33,959 nt of DNA, taken from Vicinamibacteria bacterium. GTDB taxonomy: Bacteria; Acidobacteriota; Vicinamibacteria; Vicinamibacterales; UBA2999. Of this stretch, positions 7,747 to 14,333 are shown one piece after another (the stretch's first letter is position 1; each line of letters starts with the position of its first letter). Below the pieces are notes generated by a model. That model was not told where the DNA came from and searched no databases. It saw nothing but the letters and a program-made list of their open reading frames with translations. The stretch spans positions 1 through 33,959 of the forward strand of contig JAICQE010000020.1 in NCBI GenBank assembly GCA_025938035.1, written 5' to 3'. The position numbers and the translations under genes are program-made.

Positions 7747-8604
7747 GTGAGTATTCGCGAGTCGAGCCGATATGCACTTGCGGCGGCGCTCGTCGTCGCG
7801 CTCGCTGCGTCCATCCACGCGCAGAGCGGAAGCCAGGTCGCCAAGGCGACGCCGCGGATCGACGGCCGCCCGGATCTCAACGGCACCTGGGACACGGGAT
7901 ACAACGACCTCGTGATCGGCTTCGTGCAGCCGCAGCAGCTTGGCGGCGGCTCACTGTGCGTCTCGGGCTGCGCGCCGCCGGCGGGCGCGGCACGCGCCGG
8001 CGGAGCCGGCCGCGCGGGCGGCACGGCACCGGCCGCGCCGGCTGGGCCTGCGCGCCCGCGATACAAACCGGAGTTCCAGGCCAGGGTCAGGACGCTCGAT
8101 GCCAACCAGGTGAAGGAGGATTCGATCCTTCGCTGCCAGCCGCCTGGCGTTCCGCGCATCGGCCCGCCGGCGAAGATCGTCCAGACACGGCGTGAAGTGA
8201 TCTTCTTTTACGACGACGTGAACGGCGGCTTCTTCCGGATCATTCCAATCGACGGACGGCCGCACCGCAAGGACCTGCCCCCCAGCTACCTGGGAGACGC
8301 GATCGGCCGCTGGGACGGCGATACGCTCGTTGTCGAAACAGTCAACTTCAACGACGACACCTGGCTCACCGACGATGGGGCGTTCCACACGAAGGATCTG
8401 CGGGTCGTCGAACGGCTGCGGCGTACCGGCGACTCCATCGAGTGGGCGGCCACGGCGCACGACCCCGCGGTGCTGAGCGAACCGTGGAGCCCGCCGTCGC
8501 GGACGCTGACACTGACCGATCAGGAGCTCGAGGAATCGCCGCGCTGCGAGGACCGCAGCCTGGCGCACATGCAGGATCTGACGAATCACGATAATCCGAG
8601 ATAG
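7747..8604 (+). CDS. Exported SIGRW-family protein paired with DUF6152
   Basis: The product is 285 residues with a signal peptide ending ASIHAQ. The mature part starts with TPRIDGRPDLNGTWD, a Gly/Ala/Pro-rich linker at about residues 78-100, then a conserved core: ILRCQPPGVPR, REVIFFYDD, AIGRWDGDTLVVETVNF, then LRVVERLRR and DPAVLSEPW. Four paralogues with the same order of blocks lie at 12481, 18387, 19641 and 20576. These proteins are common in Acidobacteriota but I know of no assigned reaction. A lipocalin-like beta fold is possible from the strand pattern. The GTG at 7747 is preferred because GGAGG lies 5 bases upstream. Confidence 0.82.
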   Translation: MSIRESSRYALAAALVVALAASIHAQSGSQVAKATPRIDGRPDLNGTWDTGYNDLVIGFVQPQQLGGGSLCVSGCAPPAGAARAGGAGRAGGTAPAAPAGPARPRYKPEFQARVRTLDANQVKEDSILRCQPPGVPRIGPPAKIVQTRREVIFFYDDVNGGFFRIIPIDGRPHRKDLPPSYLGDAIGRWDGDTLVVETVNFNDDTWLTDDGAFHTKDLRVVERLRRTGDSIEWAATAHDPAVLSEPWSPPSRTLTLTDQELEESPRCEDRSLAHMQDLTNHDNPR

Positions 8605-8716
8605 ATCGTTCGAGTCGTTCGGATCGTTCGAAACGTTCGGATCGTTCGAACGGCGAACGGCTCGAACGATTCGAACGATTCGAACGATTCGAACGATTCG
8701 AACGATTCGAACGATT
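8605..8716. repeat. Inverted 9-bp repeat arrays forming a long hairpin between convergent genes
   Basis: The left arm (8605-8652) is a run of degenerate 9-base units of the type CGTTCGGAT/CGTTCGAAC. The right arm (8654-8716) repeats GATTCGAAC about six times. The arms are reverse complements, so the RNA could fold into a stem of roughly 45 bp. It fills the entire gap between the SIGRW gene (ends 8604) and the convergent NTF2-like gene (ends 8717), and could act as a bidirectional terminator; TTTTATTT follows on the plus strand. Confidence 0.9.
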
Positions 8717-9160
8717 TTATTTAACTCGGGTGCTCTGGCTCGCGACGCAGAGCCATTTGCCGTCGCGGTTCACGAACACGTCCATGTAGCGGCTGACGAT
8801 CTGCGTCGGCTTGCCCTGCACCGGACCGGTCATCCGGTTCGTAAACCAGACGACGGCGGTATCGCCAAAGACCTTGATGGTGAACTCGTCGACGATCCAC
8901 TCGTCGACCTGCTGATTGAACTCCTTCACCATCTGCAGCTCGCGCTTCTTGTCGGCGCGGGTGCCGTCGCCGTAGGTGGCGATGAACTCCGGCGCCAGCA
9001 CGCTGTCGATGAACGCCACGTTGTTGGTCTGCAGCGCCTCGATCCAGTCGCGCTCGAGCTGCTCGAGAATCTGCTGGGCTGACTGCACGGGCCGCTGCGC
9101 CGGCAGTTCGACGGCGGCGCAGGCCAGGAGGAGCGCACATAGCGCTGACCGGACTCTCAT
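8717..9160 (-). CDS. Exported NTF2-like (DUF4440/SnoaL-type) protein
   Basis: The product is 147 residues with a Sec signal peptide (MRVRSALCALLLACA to LPAQ). The mature domain begins with QQILEQLERDWIEALQTNNVAFIDSVLAPEFIATYGDG in outline, the helix-helix-strand opening of DUF4440/SnoaL-like cone folds, then VKVFGDTAVVWF-type strands and a final DGKWLCVASQSTRV. Such domains bind small ligands or act as steroid-isomerase-like enzymes; which applies here is unknown. The ATG at 9160 lies 4 bases after the SDR stop, so it is probably translated from the same mRNA. Stop is directly beside the 9-bp hairpin. Confidence 0.82.
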   Translation of the reverse strand: MRVRSALCALLLACAAVELPAQRPVQSAQQILEQLERDWIEALQTNNVAFIDSVLAPEFIATYGDGTRADKKRELQMVKEFNQQVDEWIVDEFTIKVFGDTAVVWFTNRMTGPVQGKPTQIVSRYMDVFVNRDGKWLCVASQSTRVK

Positions 9161-9164
9161 CACA

Positions 9165-10826
9165 TCACCAATCCGTGGATTTGTAATCCTTCAGAAACTG
9201 ACCCCAGACGTGCACGCCGGTGTTGAACCCGCTGACGATCGGATCGACAATGCGCGCCGCGCCGTCGACGGCGTCGAGCGGCGGATGGAAGCGCTGCTCG
9301 GACGTCTTGCGCGCGGCGATCTCCACCGGATCTTCGTCGGTCACCCAGCCGGTGTCCACGCTGTTCATGTGAATGCCGTCGTGATGGTAGTCGGCGGCCG
9401 CCGTCCGGGTCATCATGTTCAGCGCCGCCTTGGCCATGTTCGTATGCGGGTGCCGGGTGGTCTTGAAGTTCCGGTAGAACTGCCCTTCCACGGCGGACAC
9501 GTTGACGACGTGCTTGTCGCGCTCCGGCGTCGCCAGCAGCAGCGGCTTGAGCCGGGCGTTGATGACGAACGGCGCGATGGCGTTGACCAGATGCACTTCG
9601 AGCAGCTCCACGGACGGCACTTCCGCGAGCAGCAGGCGCCACGAGTTGCGCCCGCGCAGATCGACCTGCTGCAGATCCTGATCGAGACGTCCTTCCGGAA
9701 ACAGATCGTGCTGCGCCAGCAGCTCCTCGGGCAGCAGCGGGACCTGTGACAGCTGCGCTGAATGCGTGAGCCCCGCGGCCTCAGAACGATCCGAATGATC
9801 CGACCCCTCCAGCCACGGAGGCACGAAGGCACGAAGGGAATGTTTCTCCGTGTCTCCGTGCCTTCGTGGCTCGTGGACCGGCAATTTCGAGTACTTGCGC
9901 AGACCTTCGTAGGTCCCGATGAGCCGGCGCGCGTGCTCGGGCATCGACGACAACGCCGCCGCCTCCCCGTCCATCATGTGGCGGTAGAAATCGGGCGGGC
10001 GGCGTACCGTCTGGCACGCGTTATTGACGATGAAGTCGAGGCGCGTACGGGTGGCCAGCAGCTCGCGGCAGAACGCCTCGACGCTCGGCGTGTGCCGCAG
10101 ATCGAGCCCGAAGATCTCGAGACGGTGTCCCCAGTCGGCGAAATCGGACTCGCGCGCATATCGCTGAGCGGAGTCGCGGGGGAAGCGCGTGGTGACGATC
10201 ACCTGCGCGCCCGAGCGCAGCAGCTTGAGCGCGGCCTGGTAGCCGATTTTTACGCGCCCGCCGGTGACCAGCGCGACGCGTCCGCTGAGGTTCGCGCGCT
10301 CCGTGCGCTTGCGGAAGTTGAAGGCGGCGCAGTCGGGGCAGAGCTGATCGTAGAAGTGATGAATGACCGTGAACTTCTGCTTACAGACATAGCAATGCTG
10401 CCGCTCGCTCGCAACGGCGGGGCCGCCTGCGCTGTCTTCGGCCAGGCCGGCGGAACCCGCTCCGCGACCAGCAGGGTCGACCGGCTCGTGAATGTCATCG
10501 GGCGAGAAGGATTCAGGCGGAAAGACGTTGGGGCTGTGGAAGACCGGCTTGCGGCGAAGCTCGCGGATGCCTGTTTCGAACCGCGCCTGCTCCGTCTCCT
10601 TCACGCGCGCGGCCCTGCGCTGCCTGGCGGTCGCCTTCGCCATGCGGCGCCGCTCGGCGCGATCGGGATGGTAGACGAGCGCGACGGCCTGGAGCAGCCT
10701 CGCGCGTTCTCGATGCGGAATGTCGGCCAGGACCGTGCGATCGGCGGCCAGCGCTTCAAGCAGCTCTGTCGCCTCGCGCAGACGCTCAGCGAGCGAGCGG
10801 CGATCGACGTCGGCAGGGGCGGCCAT
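9165..10826 (-). CDS. SDR-family oxidoreductase with zinc ribbon and a repeat-derived insertion
   Basis: The product is 553 residues, about twice a simple SDR. Order: an Arg-rich helical N-terminus (1-95); a zinc-ribbon-like segment with C145-x2-C148 and C163-x2-C166; then a Rossmann domain with the cofactor loop TGGRVKIG (188-195) and NNA (268-270). S444 (VNVSAVEG) and K466 are in SDR positions, but the usual catalytic Tyr four residues before that Lys is T462 (HTNMAK). As I recall, this HPHTNMAK pattern is characteristic of the long family, so it is not a private mutation. Residues about 318-350 (HEPRRHGDTEKH and on) are encoded by a palindromic repeat at 9787-9879. Substrate unknown. Cytoplasmic. 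Confidence 0.85.
   Translation of the reverse strand: MAAPADVDRRSLAERLREATELLEALAADRTVLADIPHRERARLLQAVALVYHPDRAERRRMAKATARQRRAARVKETEQARFETGIRELRRKPVFHSPNVFPPESFSPDDIHEPVDPAGRGAGSAGLAEDSAGGPAVASERQHCYVCKQKFTVIHHFYDQLCPDCAAFNFRKRTERANLSGRVALVTGGRVKIGYQAALKLLRSGAQVIVTTRFPRDSAQRYARESDFADWGHRLEIFGLDLRHTPSVEAFCRELLATRTRLDFIVNNACQTVRRPPDFYRHMMDGEAAALSSMPEHARRLIGTYEGLRKYSKLPVHEPRRHGDTEKHSLRAFVPPWLEGSDHSDRSEAAGLTHSAQLSQVPLLPEELLAQHDLFPEGRLDQDLQQVDLRGRNSWRLLLAEVPSVELLEVHLVNAIAPFVINARLKPLLLATPERDKHVVNVSAVEGQFYRNFKTTRHPHTNMAKAALNMMTRTAAADYHHDGIHMNSVDTGWVTDEDPVEIAARKTSEQRFHPPLDAVDGAARIVDPIVSGFNTGVHVWGQFLKDYKSTDW
9787..9870. repeat. Palindromic 8-bp repeat element inserted in frame in the SDR gene
   Basis: Units of CACGAAGG (9813-9837) are answered by the reverse arm CTCCGTGT-CTCCGTGC-CTTCGTGG (9846-9869), giving an imperfect stem of about 25 bp. 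At 9783-9801 it adjoins a GAACGATCCGAATGATCC stretch related to the 9-bp units at 8605. The whole stretch is open in the SDR frame on the minus strand and encodes about 33 residues without homology to the family. Confidence 0.85.
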
Positions 10827-10880
10827 GCCCTCCAGCGTAACCGAACCGCGGTTTGAACCACGAAGCGGTTCAAACGGCGG

Positions 10881-12359
10881 TCAGCAGGTCGCCCGCCCGG
10901 AATCGGGCTCCTGGCCGCACGACAGACGCGTCAGGTTTTCCTGAACGCGCCTGAGGAGCGCCCGATCGAACAGGCTCCGCACGCTCTGGTCGCCGCGGAA
11001 CTCGGCCAGAATCTCGCGCTGGCCGCTCGATTCGGCGTGATCGATGACGAAATCGAGCACCGTCGCCATGACGGTGCCTTCTTCCGACTTCGTCTCGCGG
11101 AACCGTTTCTCGAAGGCACGCAGCGTCGCCGTCAGCGTTCCGTCATCCCATCGCTCGGGTGCGGCATCGAGGCTGAGAAAGTCCGCCAGCGCATCCGTAA
11201 ATCTGGCATTCGCCGGCCGGTGCCAGAAGGACACATCGGGCCCGAGGGCGCGGACATAGGTCGGCAGATACAGATCGGCGTGCGCAGGCACACGCTTGAG
11301 CAGTGCCGGGTTGAATCGGCGAATCTCGCCGGCGGAGAGCCGCGTCTGCCGGACTATCTCGGTCAGCGTCATCGATCGAGGCAGGCGCATCGCATAGATT
11401 GTGTCCTGGGGCGTGGCGGCGATCAGCTCGCGAACCGTGGCCATGTTGCCAAACACCATCTCGGCGTAGAGGTACGAACGCGGGCCGTAGGTGCGATACA
11501 GATCGCGGAAGCCGTAGAGGTCAATGGCCCGGAGGTCGCGCGCGAAGCGCGACCCGAGCAGATACTGATCGCGCGTCGTCGTTCCACCAAGACGCTCGCC
11601 GTTGACGAGCACGCGGCCAACGTTCACGCCGCCGCTGTGATGATCCGAGAGCGCCGGAATGAACGAGCCGTACTTCGTGGCCAGGATCGTCAGATACGCC
11701 GCGCAGTACGGCGCCTGCGTCGTCTGGTTCTTGATCTCGAGCACGGCCGGGGACAGGCGATCGAGCTGTTTCCAGTTTGCCGGCAGCCACTGGCAGAACC
11801 CGGTTGCGCGCGCCTCGGATCGACGGTCGCCGGCGAGGCCCGACTCGATGATCGCCTGCGCCAGTCCAAGCTCGCCGGGAACGCCGAAGCGTTCGTAGAT
11901 GGCGCCCCACTCCTTCAGGAACGGTCCGTAGCGGCGGACGTTCGGCAGCAGGAAATCACCACGGGTCGGGTTGTGGAGCACCGGCCCGACCACGGGCTCG
12001 AGCCATTCGGCCATGCGCGCGCGGCGGTCGTCGAGATTGGACGGCAGCGCCTCGCCGGTATCGATAGCCGCGGCAAGGGCGGGATCCCGCCACGCCGACT
12101 CGTCCGTCCAGTCGCCACGGGACGGAAACACCGCCAGCAGCCGCCCATCCGTCGCGCCTCCGAAGGCGATCGAACCGTCGGGAATGGTGAAGATCTGCCG
12201 CCAGAACTGATATCCGGGCCGGTAGTTTTCGAGCGCCAGAACGTCCGCTTCCAGGCGCGAAGGCGTGCCCCCCTCCTGTGCCAGAACCGATTGCCCCGCG
12301 GCGCATACCACCGCAGCGCACACGATCCCCGCACATGCACGAATGGCAGCCTGTTTCAT
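10881..12359 (-). CDS. Exported lytic transglycosylase (SLT domain) with LysM-like segment
   Basis: The product is 492 residues with a signal peptide (1-27, ending SVLAQ). The SLT lysozyme-like domain lies near 160-270: IIESGLAGDRRSEARATGFCQW contains catalytic Glu172 in the ES motif and the following AxGxxQW motif in a slightly modified form. After it, MTLTEIVRQTRLSAGEIRRFNP looks like one LysM peptidoglycan-binding repeat. The architecture resembles MltD-type membrane-bound murein transglycosylases, which cleave the MurNAc-GlcNAc bond with anhydro product formation. The C-terminal 100 residues are unassigned helices. ATG at 12359 begins the signal peptide. It is divergent from the gene at 12481. 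Confidence 0.87.
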   Translation of the reverse strand: MKQAAIRACAGIVCAAVVCAAGQSVLAQEGGTPSRLEADVLALENYRPGYQFWRQIFTIPDGSIAFGGATDGRLLAVFPSRGDWTDESAWRDPALAAAIDTGEALPSNLDDRRARMAEWLEPVVGPVLHNPTRGDFLLPNVRRYGPFLKEWGAIYERFGVPGELGLAQAIIESGLAGDRRSEARATGFCQWLPANWKQLDRLSPAVLEIKNQTTQAPYCAAYLTILATKYGSFIPALSDHHSGGVNVGRVLVNGERLGGTTTRDQYLLGSRFARDLRAIDLYGFRDLYRTYGPRSYLYAEMVFGNMATVRELIAATPQDTIYAMRLPRSMTLTEIVRQTRLSAGEIRRFNPALLKRVPAHADLYLPTYVRALGPDVSFWHRPANARFTDALADFLSLDAAPERWDDGTLTATLRAFEKRFRETKSEEGTVMATVLDFVIDHAESSGQREILAEFRGDQSVRSLFDRALLRRVQENLTRLSCGQEPDSGRATC

Positions 12360-12444
12360 GTGTGAACAGTCTACGCGAACCAGCCGCGGGGCTCCACGCA
12401 GCGATATCCGGGCCAGCCCCGCGACTGGTCGGCAGTATCTCTGG

Positions 12445-12459
12445 CCGCGCTCCGCGCGG
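12445..12459. promoter_or_regulatory. Small GC hairpin in the leader of the gene at 12481
   Basis: CCGCGC-TCC-GCGCGG forms a 6-bp stem about 22 bases before the ATG at 12481, inside the 121-base divergent gap. It may affect translation; no clear promoter or Shine-Dalgarno was identified in this gap. Confidence 0.35.
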
Positions 12460-12480
12460 CGGGGTGTATCCTTCCCGCTC

Positions 12481-13401
12481 ATGAAACTCACGTCCATCGT
12501 CGCCACGGCCGTACTACTTATCGGAACGGCGCTGCTGGTGAACACCGTTCGCGCGGAGGATGCCGCGGAGGCCCGCCAGCGGATGATCGAGCTCGGAAAG
12601 GCGCACAAGACCGCGGAATCGCTGTACCTCGCGCTCAAGGAGCGCGCGCACGGCGGCAGGCGCCTGGCGCCCTCGTCGATGCCCGACTGGTCGGGTGTGT
12701 ATACACGCGCCCGCGGCGGGATCACCTTTGACCCCGATCAGCAGCGCGGCGCCCCGCCAACGGCGAAGCTGACGCCGGAATTTCAGCGGAAGCTCGCCGA
12801 GCGTATCGAGATGGCCAACAAAGGAATCGAGTGGGATCCGATCTCGACCTGCTCTCCTCCGGGCCACCCGCGCTGGCTGACCGAGCCGTTCCTCCGCGAC
12901 TTCGTCGTCACACCGGATCAGACCTATCTGATCAACGAGATGGTGAACGACATCCGCCGTATCTACACCGATGGCCGCGGTCACATCGCGGAGGAGGATC
13001 GGCTTCCGCTCTATAACGGCGATTCCATCGGCTTCTGGGATGGCGACAAGCTGGTCATCCATACCAATCAGCTGCAGGCGGGAATCTATCAGCGGCGCAA
13101 TCCCGACTATACGGACCAGGTCGAAACGGTCGAGATCTGGCAGAAAGTGAATCCGAGGCTGATCGAGGTCGACGTGTGGGTTTACGATCCGCCTGCCCTG
13201 GCCGAGCCGTGGTACACGAAGCAGTCGTATGCGAAGCTCGACGATCAGAACAAGACGCTGCGGATCCGCTACTGGCACTGCGGCGAGAATCAGAACAACA
13301 CCGTCGTCGAGACCGACGGCGGCGGCACGCAGTTCAGGGACTTTACGTTTGATGGGCAGGGATCAGGGATTGGGGATCAGGGATCAGGAGGCAAGCCGTG
13401 A
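12481..13401 (+). CDS. Exported SIGRW-family protein with repeat-encoded C-terminus
   Basis: The product is 306 residues with a signal peptide ending VRAEDA. It carries the paralogous core in a divergent form: PDWSGVYTRARGG, ISTCSPPGHPRW, MVNDIRRIYTDGRGH, SIGFWDGDKLVIHTNQ, YDPPALAEPW. Compared with the other four copies the R of SIGRW is F, and the GFND block is replaced by NQLQAG. The last 15 or so residues (GQGSGIGDQGSGGKP) are encoded by an AGGGATC heptamer array at 13358-13385 and are very unlikely to be part of the fold. The TGA overlaps the GTG of the DUF6152 gene by 4 bases (GTGA), so the pair is translationally coupled. Confidence 0.83.
   Translation: MKLTSIVATAVLLIGTALLVNTVRAEDAAEARQRMIELGKAHKTAESLYLALKERAHGGRRLAPSSMPDWSGVYTRARGGITFDPDQQRGAPPTAKLTPEFQRKLAERIEMANKGIEWDPISTCSPPGHPRWLTEPFLRDFVVTPDQTYLINEMVNDIRRIYTDGRGHIAEEDRLPLYNGDSIGFWDGDKLVIHTNQLQAGIYQRRNPDYTDQVETVEIWQKVNPRLIEVDVWVYDPPALAEPWYTKQSYAKLDDQNKTLRIRYWHCGENQNNTVVETDGGGTQFRDFTFDGQGSGIGDQGSGGKP
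13358..13385. repeat. Heptanucleotide array AGGGATC (4 copies) inside a coding 3' end
   Basis: Units AGGGATC, AGGGATT, GGGGATC, AGGGATC are read in frame as the tail of the SIGRW protein. The array runs into AGGAGG (13386-13391), which is the Shine-Dalgarno sequence of the DUF6152 gene starting at 13398. Confidence 0.93.
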
Positions 13402-13787
13402 ATACCCTTCGTGGTTCAACCGTCGTCGCCCTGCTGCTGGCGGCCGCAAGCAGCGCGTGGGCCCACCACTCGGCCACGATGTTCGAGCAGACGAAGACCA
13501 TCACCGTCGAGGGCGTGGTCAAGGAGTTCCAGTGGACGAACCCGCATTCGTGGCTGCTCGTCGACGTGACGGACAAGAACGGCAAGGTCACGACCTGGGG
13601 CTTCGAAGCCGAGGGGCCGAGCACGCTGCAGCGAGCGGGGATCAGGCCGAGCGAATTCAAGGCCGGCACACGGGTGACGATGACCGGCCGCCCGATGAAG
13701 GATGGCCGGCCGGCGGCCATCTGGGTGCTCGCGGTGCGCGGTGATGGAAAGAAATTCGATCCGCGCGAAGGGTTCCAGGTGAAGTAG
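13398..13787 (+). CDS. DUF6152 family exported protein
   Basis: The product is 129 residues, with signal peptide MNTLRGSTVVALLLAAASS to WA. It shows all DUF6152 blocks: HHSATMFEQTK right after the signal, FQWTNPHSWLLVDVTD, TTWGFEAEGPSTLQRAGI and TMTGRPMKDGRPAA. Role unknown; presumed periplasmic ligand- or metal-binding. The GTG at 13398 overlaps the stop of the preceding SIGRW gene and has AGGAGG 6 bases upstream, so the start is well supported. This is the second DUF6152/SIGRW operon in the window, with the gene order reversed relative to 7337/7747. Confidence 0.9.
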   Translation: MNTLRGSTVVALLLAAASSAWAHHSATMFEQTKTITVEGVVKEFQWTNPHSWLLVDVTDKNGKVTTWGFEAEGPSTLQRAGIRPSEFKAGTRVTMTGRPMKDGRPAAIWVLAVRGDGKKFDPREGFQVK

Positions 13788-13803
13788 GAGCGGTAGACGT
13801 AGT

Positions 13804-13821
13804 GTCCGCCTTCAGGCGGAC
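13804..13821. repeat. Short palindrome GTCCGCC-TTCA-GGCGGAC with CGTAGT flank (copy 2)
   Basis: Reverse-orientation copy of the 18-base palindrome, preceded by CGTAGT. Its loop TTCA contains the TGA stop (13812-13814) of the minus-strand gene, and one arm encodes that protein's last two to three residues. Confidence 0.88.
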
Positions 13822-14312
13822 CCCACAGAGACTGAACTTCCCAGCGCCTCCCCAAATCTCGCCACGGCGTCGGCGCCGATCGTTCGCGAGATATACATCG
13901 GATCATCACCGATGAACGCGTCGTACCACTGGAGCAGGACGACGCCGTCGAGATACACGTGACAGTGCGTACAGAAAAACCCGGCCGGGTTCTGTTCGAG
14001 GAACGCCGCCAGCTCTTCCATCGTCTCGGCAGTGAGCGGGACGTGATAGCCGTCCGGCCGCGGCCAGATGACTCCGATTGCTATTTGCGCCTGCGCGGGA
14101 ACGGACACACTCTGGAGGTACTGCCTGACGTGCGGCTCGCCGGTGTCTTCGAAGTACACGACGGATCCCGACGGCATCAGTGACGGCAGCGCACGGACAA
14201 AGCGCTCGACGTCTCTCGTCGGACTGACGCGCCAGGGATCGGCGTCCGCCAGACGGATTCCGCCCCATTCTTCTTTAGGCACGGCGCCGAATAACCGGGC
14301 GAAAAACCCCAT
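13812..14312 (-). CDS. Hypothetical cytoplasmic protein
   Basis: The product is about 166 residues with no signal peptide. MGFFARLFGAVPKEEWGG opens the protein. The body holds a possible alpha/beta domain: VERFVRALPSLMPSGSVVYFED, a long loop, then PAGFFCTHCHVYLDGVVLLQWYDAF. The CTHCH cluster could bind a metal, but lone cysteines are weak evidence and I do not call cytochrome c since no export signal exists. It is encoded convergently to the DUF6152 gene. The stop codon is supplied by the palindrome at 13804. A GTG at 14321 is an alternative start; neither has a clear Shine-Dalgarno. I do not recognise the family. Confidence 0.65.
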   Translation of the reverse strand: MGFFARLFGAVPKEEWGGIRLADADPWRVSPTRDVERFVRALPSLMPSGSVVYFEDTGEPHVRQYLQSVSVPAQAQIAIGVIWPRPDGYHVPLTAETMEELAAFLEQNPAGFFCTHCHVYLDGVVLLQWYDAFIGDDPMYISRTIGADAVARFGEALGSSVSVGSA

Positions 14313-14333
14313 GATTGACACCAGCTGGGGCGG

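Noticed and set aside
6409..8716. CRISPR array from repeated units
   Set aside because: Units are 7-9 bp and contiguous without spacers, and no cas genes are present.
12351..12369. Inverted repeat CTGTTTCA...TGAACAG across the start of the transglycosylase gene
   Set aside because: Short and imperfect; could be an operator but nothing else supports it.
13926..14000. CTHCH in the hypothetical protein as a cytochrome c heme site
   Set aside because: The protein has no export signal or Met/His ligand pattern; the cluster may bind a metal or nothing.
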